Shown here: positions 31,359 through 39,943 of the stretch, one piece after another
How the letters are laid out: every line of letters starts with the position of its first letter
How positions within the stretch are numbered: the stretch's first letter is position 1
IMG/VR virus record: IMGVR_UViG_3300028800_000027
Location: 1-41,887 of that record
Source of the DNA: a virus
Strand: one strand, 5' to 3'
Length of the DNA stretch: 41,887 bases
Notes under the pieces: model-generated
What the model was told of the DNA's origin: nothing
What the model saw: only the letters and a program-made list of their open reading frames with translations
Databases searched by the model: none
Translations under genes and position numbers: made by a program

Positions 31359-32654
31359 TTACGTTCCGCAGATGCGCGTTCCGAGGAACGGATCCGTGAC
31401 GGTTGCGCCGTACATCATGTCCCAGCGATGGACATGCGCGCCTGTGTCGATGCTCGAACCGCGCCAGTAGCGGATCGCAATGCCTGTGTCCGGGTCGGTC
31501 GCGAAGCTCGATACGCCGGTGAACGGCGTATGGAGGCGCGCGGAGACCAGGGCGATAGCCTGCTTCTGCCACACTGCACGAACGCGGTAGTTAGTGCTCG
31601 CCGTACCGACGAAGGTGACACCGTTCCCGTCAACCGGGACAGAGTCCACGGTGGCGAACGCAGTGTTCGCGTCCGTGCTGGTGCCGTCGTTGGTGCCCTG
31701 GACGATGATCGGCGGGCTGATGGTGAGCGTAACCGTGCCGGCCGCTGCGTCCGAAGTTGCGTCGGCGAGGACGGTGAACTGCTGGAGATAATCCAGAGCT
31801 GCGCCGTTGCGCCAATCCCACGCATAGACGCCCGCGATGGTGAAGACTTCACCCTTCTTGATCGTCTTGGAGTTGCCAAGCGTGTCAATGTCGATCGTCT
31901 GCTGCATCGTGGTTTTGACATCACGATAGTTGACGTTCTGATTGGCGCCGTTGATGAGGCCGTTGGTCGTCGGGCGCGTACCGGTCGTCAACGACGGGAT
32001 TTGCTGCGAAGCGTACCAGTCAATTTCCGAGATCATCGGAATTTTGGTGCGCTGAAGCATCGGCGTGTTGAGGTCCGGCGTGAAGCTGCCCTGCTGGTTG
32101 CCGCGGATCAGTTCGCCGTCAAGATATGCGACGGTGCCACAAAGGCTGGCGTTGGGCGAACCCTGATTCATCAGGCGAGTGTGAGCGCCCATGGCCTGAA
32201 CGGCCTTGGCGATTGGCTTGGACGGATCGGAAGCGTTCGCGCCACCAGTGTCCGAGCCAGCCACCCAAGAGTGGAAGCCCAGCACTTTCTTTTGCAGGAA
32301 CGAGTCGACGCTGTGGGCGAGCGTAGAAGCCGCCGACTTCATCGTTTCGTTCTGCATGAGCGCATTGTAGCTCGAGATGTACTCGATATCGCCGACGCTG
32401 ATGTGGACCTTGCTGTACTGGTCGACCGCGATGGGCACGGAGCCGGTCACGATGTCCTGAGCAGCCAGCGCGGCCGTTCCGTCTTTCTTGTCGACGAAGC
32501 GGGGCGGACGCTTAACGCTGGTCTGTAGCCCGTTTTCGTCGGTAACTTGGTTCTTGAACTCGCCGTTCACCAACCGGCCAGTGACCAGTTGGTTTTTGAG
32601 CAGCAGAAGCATGGTGTTCGCATACGTCTGTGCATTCAGAAAAGCATTCGCCAC
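31359..32654 (-). CDS. Major capsid (coat) protein, P22 gp5-like
   Basis: 431 residues, GTG start with AGGAG ten bases upstream. N-terminal helical arm (ANAFLNAQTYANTMLLLLKN). The pattern IDIDTLGNSKTIKKGEVFTI, AGVYAWDWRNGAALDYLQQF, TVLADAT and GTVTLTISPPI corresponds to the inserted I-domain-like part of P22-type coat proteins, within an HK97 fold. The C terminus has DTGIAIRYWRGSSIDTGAHV, HRWDMMYGATVTDP, typical of the gp5-like family. It follows the scaffold gene, the usual order. A hairpin lies immediately downstream. Confidence 0.9.
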   Translation of the reverse strand: MANAFLNAQTYANTMLLLLKNQLVTGRLVNGEFKNQVTDENGLQTSVKRPPRFVDKKDGTAALAAQDIVTGSVPIAVDQYSKVHISVGDIEYISSYNALMQNETMKSAASTLAHSVDSFLQKKVLGFHSWVAGSDTGGANASDPSKPIAKAVQAMGAHTRLMNQGSPNASLCGTVAYLDGELIRGNQQGSFTPDLNTPMLQRTKIPMISEIDWYASQQIPSLTTGTRPTTNGLINGANQNVNYRDVKTTMQQTIDIDTLGNSKTIKKGEVFTIAGVYAWDWRNGAALDYLQQFTVLADATSDAAAGTVTLTISPPIIVQGTNDGTSTDANTAFATVDSVPVDGNGVTFVGTASTNYRVRAVWQKQAIALVSARLHTPFTGVSSFATDPDTGIAIRYWRGSSIDTGAHVHRWDMMYGATVTDPFLGTRICGT

Positions 32655-32666
32655 GTCGGAGCACTC

Positions 32667-33716
32667 CTAGTGCTTGTTCCCTCCCATCACGAGCGCCTCG
32701 AACTGTGTGAAGTCGGACGTATCGGAGGAAACTTGAGATTTGCCACCTGCCCCGCGGGCCTTTTGGACCGGTTGGGGCGCCTTCGTCGTTTTCACGGGCT
32801 TGGGGTTAGCTTCCCCGCTCGCGTTCGCTGCCGACGTGGCAGCGAATTTCGCCTCAAGGCGACCGAAGTAGGCGGCTTGCTCCAAAGGAGTTTTGCCGGC
32901 GATCTGTCGAGCTTCCTTCGGATTGCTCGCCAGGTGGTAAATGATCTCGTGACCGACATCCGATCCGACGATCAATCTACCGAGAGTGTCGGACAGCGGC
33001 CATTCGTTCCGCTTTGCACTCTCAACAACGACTTCCTCGAAGTCGTCGAACTTGCCGCTTCCGGCGTCTATAAACACCTTCAGCTTTTCGCCAGCTTCAG
33101 CAGCTTCGCGCTGCGCGGCCTGGCTCTGCCGAGAATTGGCTTCCTTCGCCAACTCTGTTTTCAGTTCCTGCCGCGCCTCATAGCGAGACAGGGCTCGAAT
33201 ATACTTTGAGTCCAGTTCCCCGTATTCAAAGTCGGCAGGGTCTGGAGCCTTATCGTCCTGTTTAGTGCCTTCCTGCTGCGGTGTCAAGCGCGTCTCGAGC
33301 GCAGCGATACGTTCTGCGAGCGCTATACGCTCCTGCTCGGCGGCTGCGGCGCGGCGTTCGGCGATGCGAGCAGTGGCGGCATAGTCGGCAATGCGCCGGT
33401 TTATCGCCTTCTTCCCTTTGCCCTTGAGTGCCTGCGCCTCGCGCTGGCCAATTTCTTCAGGAGACGGTTCGCCGTCGTCCTCTACTTCGCCCTGATCTTC
33501 GGAGTCGGCTTCTGCGTCTTCCTGCTCGCCGTCGTCTTTACCGGCGTCGTCCACGGCGTCATCGCCGTCCGCCGCAGCGCGATCAGCGAGCGCTTTTTTC
33601 TCATCGGGCGTCGCGTCGCCATCCGCCGGCTCGCCGTCGAGCGTCGAAAACCCCTTGAACTTGTCCATTTCTTGCTCAGCAGGATCTTTTTGTTCTGCCG
33701 CGTCGCCCTTCGCCAT
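32667..33716 (-). CDS. Scaffolding protein
   Basis: 349 residues, highly charged and low-complexity. An acidic N-terminal third (DDAVDDAGKDDGEQEDAEAD), a coiled coil with repeated Ala/Glu/Arg (AERRAAAAEQERIALAERIA), then helical segments and a basic C terminus (NPKPVKTTKAPQPVQKA) likely to contact the coat N-arm. Composition plus position between portal and coat identify a scaffold that guides procapsid assembly and is then lost. ATG 33716 has GGAG eight bases upstream and lies just beyond the portal stop. Confidence 0.85.
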   Translation of the reverse strand: MAKGDAAEQKDPAEQEMDKFKGFSTLDGEPADGDATPDEKKALADRAAADGDDAVDDAGKDDGEQEDAEADSEDQGEVEDDGEPSPEEIGQREAQALKGKGKKAINRRIADYAATARIAERRAAAAEQERIALAERIAALETRLTPQQEGTKQDDKAPDPADFEYGELDSKYIRALSRYEARQELKTELAKEANSRQSQAAQREAAEAGEKLKVFIDAGSGKFDDFEEVVVESAKRNEWPLSDTLGRLIVGSDVGHEIIYHLASNPKEARQIAGKTPLEQAAYFGRLEAKFAATSAANASGEANPKPVKTTKAPQPVQKARGAGGKSQVSSDTSDFTQFEALVMGGNKH

Positions 33717-33717
33717 T

Positions 33718-35724
33718 TTATGCTCCGTTCTCTGCCACTTTGATCGCTTCCAAATGCCCACGCAGTTCGCGGTCGGCCGACTGTGAAGCCGCTGCAACCG
33801 CCTTGGTCTGCGTGTTGAACGGCGTTGAATCTGCCTGAGCTTGGTAATTCTGCGCGCGTGCGGCGGATTCCGCGGTCTGCGCCTGTGTCTTCTGAAGCTC
33901 GGCAAGCTCCTTCGCGATCGCGAGTGCTTGCGTTTTGGCGTTCTGCTGCTGCGCCGACTGATACGCCTGTTGTTCTTCGGGCGTCATATCCTTCGGGTTG
34001 ACCATGCCTGGCGGCAACATCATGCGCGCGCGGCGCACGAACTCGTCGGAGCCCGGCCAATCCATGTTGTCGGCGATGAGGTCCAGCGTGTAGCCAGCCA
34101 CCTGCGGCGCGGCGTTGATAAACGCCATCATGCTCGCCTGGGCTTCCATCCGCTTCGTGACGTAGCTCGGGCCGGTGGTCACACTGACGTTGTATTTTCC
34201 GTCGGTGATGTCGATTGAGTTCTCGCCGAACCCGTTGATTGCAATGAGGTCTTCGCGACCATCTTCACCCAGAACCTTGATAACGCGGGGCGTGTCGTAA
34301 GCGACGTCAATGAGGTCGTTGGCAACCATACCCCATTGCTCAATCGCAAGGTTCAGATTGTCGTGGTAGAGTACCGTTCCGGTGTCGCTTACGCGCTGAC
34401 GCGCAAGGATCGCCGCGCCTGATACTTCGTTCGACGTCATCCCCAAATTGGCTTCGTGGATGTTGGAAACGTCCTTAATGTCCTGCGTCGTGATTTCTGC
34501 CTGCGCAAGCAGCGCCGGCTCCATCGTCGCAGGCTCGACGCGCTCAGGCGGAGACCCGGCTTCGCCGTTGTAAATCAGCAGCGGATCGTCGCTGACGTGA
34601 GAGTCGCGCCATTGCTGTTCACGGCCCGCCACTGCTTCGGCGGATGCTTTCCAGCCCGCGCGCGGCGACATCATAAGCTTTTCGGCGATGACACTGCGCC
34701 AGTAGTTGTGTAGCCGCTGTGGATCCTTCAAGAACCGGATCAAACCCCAGCGGTGTTTCGCCGTACCAACGGTTATTTCCCAGCCGGGAACGCGGAATAC
34801 CGGCACGCGCTTGATAGGGAGGTCATACGGCCCGGCGAGAATGTCGGTTCCGCTGCACAGGTACATCTGTGCATATTTCATATCGACGTCGCGCATTATC
34901 GGCGAACCGTCCTCACGCTGCGCGATCTGGGCAAGCGTCTCGGGCGTATCATCGTCGGTGATGTCGCGGGTCTTGCCATTGACCATGAGCGCCAGCGTCC
35001 GCTTCTTGGTCCTCATCCTCCAATAGCTCACAACGCGCACGTCGTTCGCGCCGTACCATCCCGTCGACAGCAGCTGCTGTCGAACGGCGGCGTCGGGCAC
35101 TACGTCGGCCGGAGTTGCCCACGGCCAGCGCTTTTTGAACTTCGATTCCTTGTACGTGTCGACAACGAAGCAGTGCTCCGCGTCGGCGCCCGTCGGGTCG
35201 GTGAGCATTCGGTCCCAGACGACGGAAAGTGCGTCGACGATGGGTGAAATACGAATGTCCTGAACCCAGACGTCGTCTTCGTTTGGCACCAACTCAACCT
35301 GGAAGTTGCCAATGCCGCAGATAACCTGCGACTCCAATGCTTTGTCGTAAGCGATGTCGGCGCGCGAAATCTTCTGAATGCTCCGTATCAAGCCTTCGCG
35401 AATGCGCGCGATGGCTTTGTCTTCCGTACCGTCGGGAACAACCTTGATCGTCGTCTCGTTGAGACGGCGGTTGCCAACTATCTGCGCAACGAAAGCAGGG
35501 AGGCGGTTAATTGTGAGAACAGGCTTTTTGGCGTTCAAACGCCGCTGCTTGACCAGTGGATCCCACTGATCGCCGACCATGAACGCCTGATCTTCAGCCG
35601 CGGCCTCGGCGTTGTCCTTATCGGCCGCGACGTCGTCAGCGAAGCTCTCCCGCATGTCTGCGAGAAATGCAGCTTCGTCCTCGAAATCATCGGGGATCTT
35701 AAATTTTGGCTTTTCAGCGACCAC
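33718..35724 (-). CDS. Portal protein, P22-like
   Basis: 668 residues from a GTG overlapping the terminase stop. Features of P22-type portals: DQAFMVGDQWDPLVKQRRLN, LTINRLPAFVAQIVGNRR near the start; WGLIRFLKDPQRLHNYWRSV, IAEKL in the middle; GMTSNEVSGAAILARQR and YDTPRVIKVLGEDGRED later. The C-terminal ~110 residues form a Gln/Ala-rich helical barrel (QQAYQSAQQQNAKTQALAIA), as in P22 gp1. It forms the dodecameric DNA channel and the terminase dock. Confidence 0.93.
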   Translation of the reverse strand: MVAEKPKFKIPDDFEDEAAFLADMRESFADDVAADKDNAEAAAEDQAFMVGDQWDPLVKQRRLNAKKPVLTINRLPAFVAQIVGNRRLNETTIKVVPDGTEDKAIARIREGLIRSIQKISRADIAYDKALESQVICGIGNFQVELVPNEDDVWVQDIRISPIVDALSVVWDRMLTDPTGADAEHCFVVDTYKESKFKKRWPWATPADVVPDAAVRQQLLSTGWYGANDVRVVSYWRMRTKKRTLALMVNGKTRDITDDDTPETLAQIAQREDGSPIMRDVDMKYAQMYLCSGTDILAGPYDLPIKRVPVFRVPGWEITVGTAKHRWGLIRFLKDPQRLHNYWRSVIAEKLMMSPRAGWKASAEAVAGREQQWRDSHVSDDPLLIYNGEAGSPPERVEPATMEPALLAQAEITTQDIKDVSNIHEANLGMTSNEVSGAAILARQRVSDTGTVLYHDNLNLAIEQWGMVANDLIDVAYDTPRVIKVLGEDGREDLIAINGFGENSIDITDGKYNVSVTTGPSYVTKRMEAQASMMAFINAAPQVAGYTLDLIADNMDWPGSDEFVRRARMMLPPGMVNPKDMTPEEQQAYQSAQQQNAKTQALAIAKELAELQKTQAQTAESAARAQNYQAQADSTPFNTQTKAVAAASQSADRELRGHLEAIKVAENGA

Positions 35725-37352
35725 TATCCCATCCAGCCCGTTGGTGCGCCCGACAAGTCCGTATGTGTTATCACGCTATGTCGTGAAGCGTCAATGTCGC
35801 CGAACTGTGGCTTGGCGCTCTGTTCGGCGTAGTTGGTGATGTACTCGCTGAAGGCGAAGGTAAGGGCGACGGCGTCCGCCAGGTCAGGCGACCGGACGTG
35901 CCGTTTGCGCATCTCGTCCTTGGACTCGAGCAGGAAATCGTTGTTGAGCTTCGGCTTGAGCCGCGGCGACGTCATGTCCGTCTGGAGCGCGTCGTCGTCG
36001 GGTATCGACACGCCTTCCTCGAGCATCAGCCAATCGCGCAACCGCTGCCACATCTCGGCGCGGCGGTTGGCGGGGCCGGGCACCTTCGGCTTGGCGAGCT
36101 TCTGCTCCGCCGTACCGCCGAAGTTAACCCCCCTCACAATCTCCGTGTACTTCGGCCCGATGGACTTAAGGCCGGTGACAATCGCGTGCCCGATGTTGCC
36201 GGCATCGACGTTGACGCGGGCAGGCTGAAGCTCGTCGATGAGCGAGCGGATCCACTGCGTTCCCTCGAGGTGGTCGATCTTGTTGCGGTGGCGGACCCAC
36301 TGCACCTCGAAGCCACGCCGCGCGGCCACGGAGAAGCGGTCACCACCCATGCTCGCCGGGTCGACGCCGAGGATAAGCGGGCCAGTGCCCGTCACGCTGC
36401 GCTTGCGCGCGCGCAGCACACTAACCGGGCTGATGTAAGGCTCGTGGCCGTTCGGCGCCGTCCACGCCTCCGCGGCGTTGGCGGGATATTCGCGCTTGAA
36501 TGTCTCCGCGCTGCGCAGCTCAATGATCTTGTTGCGGCGCCACGCCATCTGCGCCAACGAGAGACCGAACGTCGCAGCGTACTCCTGCTCGCTCATCTCG
36601 CCGTCGTCGGCTTCGGCGCTTAGCTCAAAACCCGGCTCCGGCGCGCGCGAATACTCCGGCGACAGGAACCACGGCAGGAACACCGCCATGTAGTCGCCGC
36701 GGCCCGCTTCCGCGTCCTGGTAGCGCTCGTAGTACTCCCCGCCGACGCCGGCCGATGTACTCTCCAGGATAACCTCGGTGCCCGGAAGCAGAGGCACCGC
36801 CTGCACAGACGATGCGAAGTGGCCCGGCGCGTTGGTCCAGAAAGCCACCTCGGAGCCGTGGAACAGCGAGACAGTGCGAGAGCGACCGCCCTCCTTGTTG
36901 CCCGCGGTGGCGACCGTGTAGCTGGAGTCCAGCCGGTCGAACACAAGCTCCTTGACGTTCGACGTGCCGATGTGCGGCGCGACGGGGTTATGGCGCTGGT
37001 AGCGCTCCACCATGCCGAACAGAGCGTCGGAGGCGGGCTGCTCATGGCTCAGGATGTAGACGTTAACGCCGCGGCGTAGCGCTGCGCGCCAGTAGAACCG
37101 CGCGGCGATGTAGGTGGAAATGCCCTGCTGCCGCCCCTTGAGGATGATCGCGCGCACCCAGCCCTTCTCGGCGCGCTGCTTCTCCAGCATGTCGTGAACG
37201 GCCAGCTGCGCATCGTTGAAGATGAGCGGGACGATGTTGCCCGCCTTGTCGCGCACGCGCAGGCAGTTGGCGGCGAAGTCCTTCAACGATTCCCGCGACT
37301 GTCGCAGAAACTCGATCTTCTCGACTTCCGTAACCTGCCGCCGCTCAGCCAT
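35724..37352 (-). CDS. terL: Large terminase subunit
   Basis: 542 residues. Atypical Walker A LKGRQQGIST (71-80), preceded by IFNDAQLAVHDMLEKQR; ATPase Glu in VILESTSAG; then the RNase H-like nuclease with acidic residues in LILGVDPASMGGD, VNVDAGNIG and DLADAVALTF. This is the terminase of P22/BPP-1-like podoviruses and points to headful packaging, in line with a circularly permuted assembly. ATG 37352 is preferred to upstream codons because the upstream part is non-conserved-looking and contains promoter-like and hairpin sequences. Confidence 0.93.
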   Translation of the reverse strand: MAERRQVTEVEKIEFLRQSRESLKDFAANCLRVRDKAGNIVPLIFNDAQLAVHDMLEKQRAEKGWVRAIILKGRQQGISTYIAARFYWRAALRRGVNVYILSHEQPASDALFGMVERYQRHNPVAPHIGTSNVKELVFDRLDSSYTVATAGNKEGGRSRTVSLFHGSEVAFWTNAPGHFASSVQAVPLLPGTEVILESTSAGVGGEYYERYQDAEAGRGDYMAVFLPWFLSPEYSRAPEPGFELSAEADDGEMSEQEYAATFGLSLAQMAWRRNKIIELRSAETFKREYPANAAEAWTAPNGHEPYISPVSVLRARKRSVTGTGPLILGVDPASMGGDRFSVAARRGFEVQWVRHRNKIDHLEGTQWIRSLIDELQPARVNVDAGNIGHAIVTGLKSIGPKYTEIVRGVNFGGTAEQKLAKPKVPGPANRRAEMWQRLRDWLMLEEGVSIPDDDALQTDMTSPRLKPKLNNDFLLESKDEMRKRHVRSPDLADAVALTFAFSEYITNYAEQSAKPQFGDIDASRHSVITHTDLSGAPTGWMG

Positions 37353-37362
37353 GGAGATAGTT

Positions 37363-37430
37363 GCTCCGCCGGAGTCTGTAGGGGTTGACGCTGCACATTC
37401 GAGTTGGGGTCCGAGTGCATCCGGCGGAGC
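37363..37430. repeat. 11-bp inverted repeat in terL leader
   Basis: gctccgccgga (37363-37373) and tccggcggagc (37420-37430) are perfect inverted copies 46 bp apart, in the leader just upstream of the terL start. In RNA this would fold near the ribosome-binding region and could regulate terL translation. Confidence 0.5.
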
Positions 37431-37456
37431 GCGCGGGGGAGACATCCGCACAGCAA

Positions 37457-37485
37457 CTGTAACGCTGTGCTATGTCGCCTGTCAA
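37457..37485 (-). promoter_or_regulatory. Promoter candidate upstream of terL
   Basis: Minus strand: TTGACA (37485-37480), a 17-bp spacer and TTACAG (37462-37457). The spacer contains gcgacatagcac, which recurs near 39615, and is followed by a 7-bp hairpin (gcacagc/gctgtgc). It lies in a 148-bp gap, so it could give terL and downstream genes extra transcription. Confidence 0.4.
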
Positions 37486-37500
37486 CGACGACGCGTGGTG

Positions 37501-37812
37501 CTACTCTACTTCGACAGCCTCGCCGTCGATGGTCTTGGCGCTCTCGGCCGCGTCCAGCTTCTCAAGCAGCGACTCCACGCCGTCGGATACCTGGTGCTCC
37601 ATCGCGACGGCGCGCGGCAGGCCCTTGGCCCACAAGTTCTTCACGAAGTCCATGAAGTTGTCGTCGGACTTGTTGACGATGTGTGCGAGGCGGTCGACGC
37701 CGCCGCCCATCTCGAACACCACGTCACAAATCTCATGGCGGCGGCGCGCACTCATCGCCGGCAGCATCTCGCCGCCGGGTAGCGCGATCGGAAGTGCAGG
37801 GCGGGGAGGCAT
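37501..37812 (-). CDS. Putative small terminase subunit
   Basis: 103 residues from ATG 37812, which overlaps the upstream stop as TAATG. The core is SARRRHEICDVVFEMGGGVD, RLAHIVNKSDDNFMDFVKNL, WAKGLPR, resembling proteins that precede terL in other podoviruses, and it has an acidic C terminus. It has no strongly recognisable HTH. The call rests on position directly before terL and on size; it may be only a conserved neighbour. Confidence 0.5.
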   Translation of the reverse strand: MPPRPALPIALPGGEMLPAMSARRRHEICDVVFEMGGGVDRLAHIVNKSDDNFMDFVKNLWAKGLPRAVAMEHQVSDGVESLLEKLDAAESAKTIDGEAVEVE

Positions 37813-38189
37813 TACAGTAACCGGGACATTGGCCACCCGTGGGAGCGGCTAACCTGCTTCAGAAGCTGAACAAATTTTTTACCGTGATGGCGGCTGCGAA
37901 CACGCTTCGTTTTTCGCCACTCCGATTCCAACTGGTGAAGGTGAACCATCTCGTGCGCCATCACTGGCAGCATTTCATCGGCGGTACGCACGCCGGGCTG
38001 GTAGATCGTGATGCGGTGATGCGAGAGTCCGTGACTGTCAAACTGATATTCGTAGTACCCTTCATGCTCAGCATGGGAGCCTACAACAAACTCAACCTCG
38101 TCAGGATCCGGCAGCTTCCAACGCTTGAACGGTGGTGTTGAGCGCAGAAGATCGTAAGCGCGTTCCAGTATGACAGGACTGAGATGCAA
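37812..38189 (-). CDS. SprT-like metalloprotease
   Basis: 125 residues from a TTG with GGGGA upstream. Zinc protease signature MAHEMVHLHQ: His79-Glu80-x-x-His83, with a third ligand probably His101 or His102 (HHGKKFVQLL), as in SprT/SPRTN-like folds. Cellular SprT proteins degrade DNA-bound or crosslinked proteins. In a phage head operon it might clear proteins from DNA or from procapsids before packaging. That is inference; no separate prohead protease was found. Confidence 0.75.
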   Translation of the reverse strand: MHLSPVILERAYDLLRSTPPFKRWKLPDPDEVEFVVGSHAEHEGYYEYQFDSHGLSHHRITIYQPGVRTADEMLPVMAHEMVHLHQLESEWRKTKRVRSRHHGKKFVQLLKQVSRSHGWPMSRLL

Positions 38190-38201
38190 CGTAGTTCCCC
38201 A

Positions 38202-38474
38202 CTATGAGCGCTCACGCTTGGCCGGGAACCGCAGTTGAATCTTCTTCACCGGAAACGGCTCGCCCGCGCGCTTGCATTGCTTGATGAACTGGCGCTCGCG
38301 GTAGTTCGGCCGACCGATGGTCAGCGTGATTTCCATGTTGTAGGTGCGGTTCAATATTTTTCCGCCCCACATACGTCGCGTTGCACGCACGACACGGCGG
38401 TCCGTGATGTACTTGGTCGCAGTGCGCGCGTTGTTCGCCACGAGCGCGCCGATTACTTTGTCCACATAGCTCAT
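38202..38474 (-). CDS. Hypothetical basic protein, 90 aa
   Basis: SYVDKVIGALVANNARTATK, YITDRRVVRATRRMWGGK, then NMEITLTIGRPNYRERQFIK. The protein is strongly basic with a beta-strand-like middle and could bind DNA or RNA. Not recognised. It lies between the small head-region genes and the SprT-like gene, with short gaps. Confidence 0.55.
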   Translation of the reverse strand: MSYVDKVIGALVANNARTATKYITDRRVVRATRRMWGGKILNRTYNMEITLTIGRPNYRERQFIKQCKRAGEPFPVKKIQLRFPAKRERS

Positions 38475-38726
38475 TTAGCCCTCAATCTCACCAAGGTCGC
38501 GACGGATAGGATGCAGCTTGTTCGCGTGGTTCTGCATGGCGCGGTCCAGGCCCGACGTGGTGTGTCCGTCGCCGACCGAACCGGACTGCGGAGACGAGCC
38601 CGACATAATCGCGTCGCGCCCGCGGCGCAGGGTGGAGAAGTCCGCGTTGCCCGTCTTGTTGACAGGCGCCGAGGTGGTCGCCTTACCGGCCAGCGCGTCG
38701 CTGATCTTGTTGAAAACGCCTGCCAT
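38475..38726 (-). CDS. Small head-region protein sharing a C-terminal motif with its neighbour
   Basis: 83 residues, Ser/Gly-rich. It ends with LDRAMQNHANKLHPIRRDLG, closely matching MDKAMSNHADKMHPVKRG at the end of the next upstream gene (38728). The shared tail may be a binding or packaging tag. The N terminus is GVFNKISDALAGK. Function unknown. Confidence 0.6.
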   Translation of the reverse strand: MAGVFNKISDALAGKATTSAPVNKTGNADFSTLRRGRDAIMSGSSPQSGSVGDGHTTSGLDRAMQNHANKLHPIRRDLGEIEG

Positions 38727-38727
38727 G

Positions 38728-38985
38728 TCAGCCTCGCTTCACCGGATGCATCTTGTCGGCGTGGTTGCTCATCGCCTTGTCCATGCCGGATACGCCGATG
38801 TCCGGGTAGCGACGATGCACGGCCGCGCGGACCTGCGTCTTCTCCGCGGGCGAACCGTGTTGCGCCACGCGAGCCAGCGCGTTGCGCGCATGGGACTCGT
38901 CGTTGATGGGGTAGGCGCGCTTGCCCGGTTCAGCAAACGACGAGGCTGCGAGACCCTTTCGCTCCTGAGTGGACAGACGCGCCAT
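38728..38985 (-). CDS. DUF6582-like protein, 85 aa
   Basis: LSTQERKGLAASSFAEPGKR, AYPINDESHARNALARVAQH, GSPAEKTQVRAAVHRRYPDI matches the DUF6582 type often found in phage head or packaging regions. It ends with the tail motif shared with the gene at 38475. Role unknown; its location suggests a capsid-associated or packaging function. Confidence 0.75.
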   Translation of the reverse strand: MARLSTQERKGLAASSFAEPGKRAYPINDESHARNALARVAQHGSPAEKTQVRAAVHRRYPDIGVSGMDKAMSNHADKMHPVKRG

Positions 38986-39099
38986 TCAAAGCACCGCCGA
39001 CTTGAGCCAGGCGAGGGCGCGTTGCCACGCCGCTGCGATCCGCTGGCAGAAATGGACACCGAAGGCGACGCCTGCGCCGAATGCGATAATGGTGGTCAT
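38986..39099 (-). CDS. Small membrane-associated protein, 37 aa
   Basis: MTTIIAFGAGVAFGVHFCQR, IAAAWQRALAWLKSAVL: a hydrophobic N-terminal helix and an amphipathic C-terminal helix. AGGAG lies seven bases upstream, and the start overlaps the previous stop (ATGA). Function unknown. Confidence 0.55.
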   Translation of the reverse strand: MTTIIAFGAGVAFGVHFCQRIAAAWQRALAWLKSAVL

Positions 39100-39242
39100 G
39101 TCGGCTCCTGCGATTTCTTTTCGAGTTCTGCGATCGCTGCTTTCACCGCCTCTGCGTTCCGCTTGAACCCGGGTTTCCCGTCTCGGGCCGCGAGCTTGCG
39201 GCGGAGGTCGGCTAACCGGGTTTCTTCGGCTGGCGTGAGCAT
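39096..39242 (-). CDS. First gene of late operon, 48 aa
   Basis: A short helical protein (LTPAEETRLADLRRKLAARD, GKPGFKRNAEAVKAAIAELE). ATG 39242 has GAGG nine bases upstream; ATG 39263 in the same frame is the alternative, but it would lie at or before the predicted transcription start. The stop overlaps the next start. Function unknown. Confidence 0.55.
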   Translation of the reverse strand: MLTPAEETRLADLRRKLAARDGKPGFKRNAEAVKAAIAELEKKSQEPT

Positions 39243-39266
39243 GTCGTAGCGCCTCGTTTCCATGTC

Positions 39267-39295
39267 ACCATGACAGCGTTGGGATGGGGCGTCAA
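39267..39295 (-). promoter_or_regulatory. Late promoter candidate
   Basis: Minus strand: TTGACG (39295-39290), 17-bp spacer, CATGGT (39272-39267). It sits 25 bp upstream of the first late gene's likely ATG (39242) and has the same -35 and spacing as the candidate at 15025 (TTGACG-N17-CATAGT). Confidence 0.45.
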
Positions 39296-39608
39296 GGGCG
39301 CTTCGTGGCGTGGTGCTCCGCGATGGGTGTGTAATGATGCTACTACGTTTCCTGAGATATGATAGCTGCTTCGAAATTTTGATATTTATTCCGAGAGCGC
39401 CCCTTACGACGCAGCCCCGCCCCTCACCACGAACCACCCCCGGCCCCCTCGAACGTCGTCACGGTAAAGGCGGGTTAACCTTTCCAACGAAGTAACCACG
39501 TCGCGCAGCACGCGGGCAGGCGCGTTGCCTGCGCATTTGGATTGCGTCGAAACGAAATGGATTGAATCAATGGGCGAAAGGATTTGTTAAGTAACACAGT
39601 GACTTAGT

Positions 39609-39625
39609 GTAGCGTAGCGACATAG
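39609..39625 (+). repeat. 17-bp repeat copy 1 (gtagcgtagcgacatag)
   Basis: Identical to 40460-40476, and 14 of its bases recur at 15039-15052. A related gcgacatagcac is on the minus strand near 37470. This copy is directly followed by a strong hairpin. Confidence 0.85.
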
Positions 39626-39658
39626 CACGGCGTAACGTAGCACCACGTTGCGCCGTGC
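39625..39658 (+). promoter_or_regulatory. Strong hairpin upstream of 67-aa gene
   Basis: 14-bp arms gcacggcgtaacgt / acgttgcgccgtgc (one G-U pair) with loop agcacc. There is no T-run, so it is not a standard terminator; it could be an attenuator, antiterminator site or structured 5' leader. Confidence 0.65.
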
Positions 39659-39694
39659 CCGTGGTGGTGCCGGCGCCAGGTGACGGAGGATGTA

Positions 39695-39898
39695 ATGCTC
39701 TATGAAATCAATGGCTTAGATGCCAAGGTGCGCGGTGTCGTGGCAGCTGCGGCGGCGCGGAAGGGCTTGTTGCGCAGCGATCGCGGGGGCGAAGTGGGGA
39801 GATATGATAGCATTGTTGAGGGCGAAGGGGCCAAGACGCCTGAGTGCGACTGGGCGTCGTTTCGTCGTTACCTCGACTGGCTGAACGAGTACCGATAG
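39695..39898 (+). CDS. Small protein, 67 aa, in regulatory region
   Basis: ATG 39695 has GGAGG five bases upstream. The protein (MLYEINGLDAKVRGVVAAAA; ECDWASFRRYLDWLNEYR) is not recognised; a helix and an aromatic C terminus are visible. An ATATGATAGCATTGTTGAG copy falls within the gene and nearly matches 40018-40036, so the gene overlaps the repeat family. It could be a small regulator. Confidence 0.5.
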   Translation: MLYEINGLDAKVRGVVAAAAARKGLLRSDRGGEVGRYDSIVEGEGAKTPECDWASFRRYLDWLNEYR

Positions 39899-39943
39899 GC
39901 CGGAGGCGCTACAATATCTGCGCAACGAAGCAACGTTGGAGAA

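Larger units (their letters stand above)
39264..39694. other. Divergent regulatory region, left part (no gene seen)
   Basis: About 430 bp without a convincing gene. It holds the late promoter candidate, one ATATGATAGC element (39357), a pyrimidine-rich stretch (39400-39450), the 17-bp repeat at 39609 and a 14-bp hairpin at 39625. Open frames here are short and lack ribosome-binding sites. Confidence 0.6.

Noticed and set aside
31320-32528. 402-codon plus-strand ORF over the coat gene
   Set aside because: It is the antisense of the major capsid gene, with no family resemblance and no start signal.
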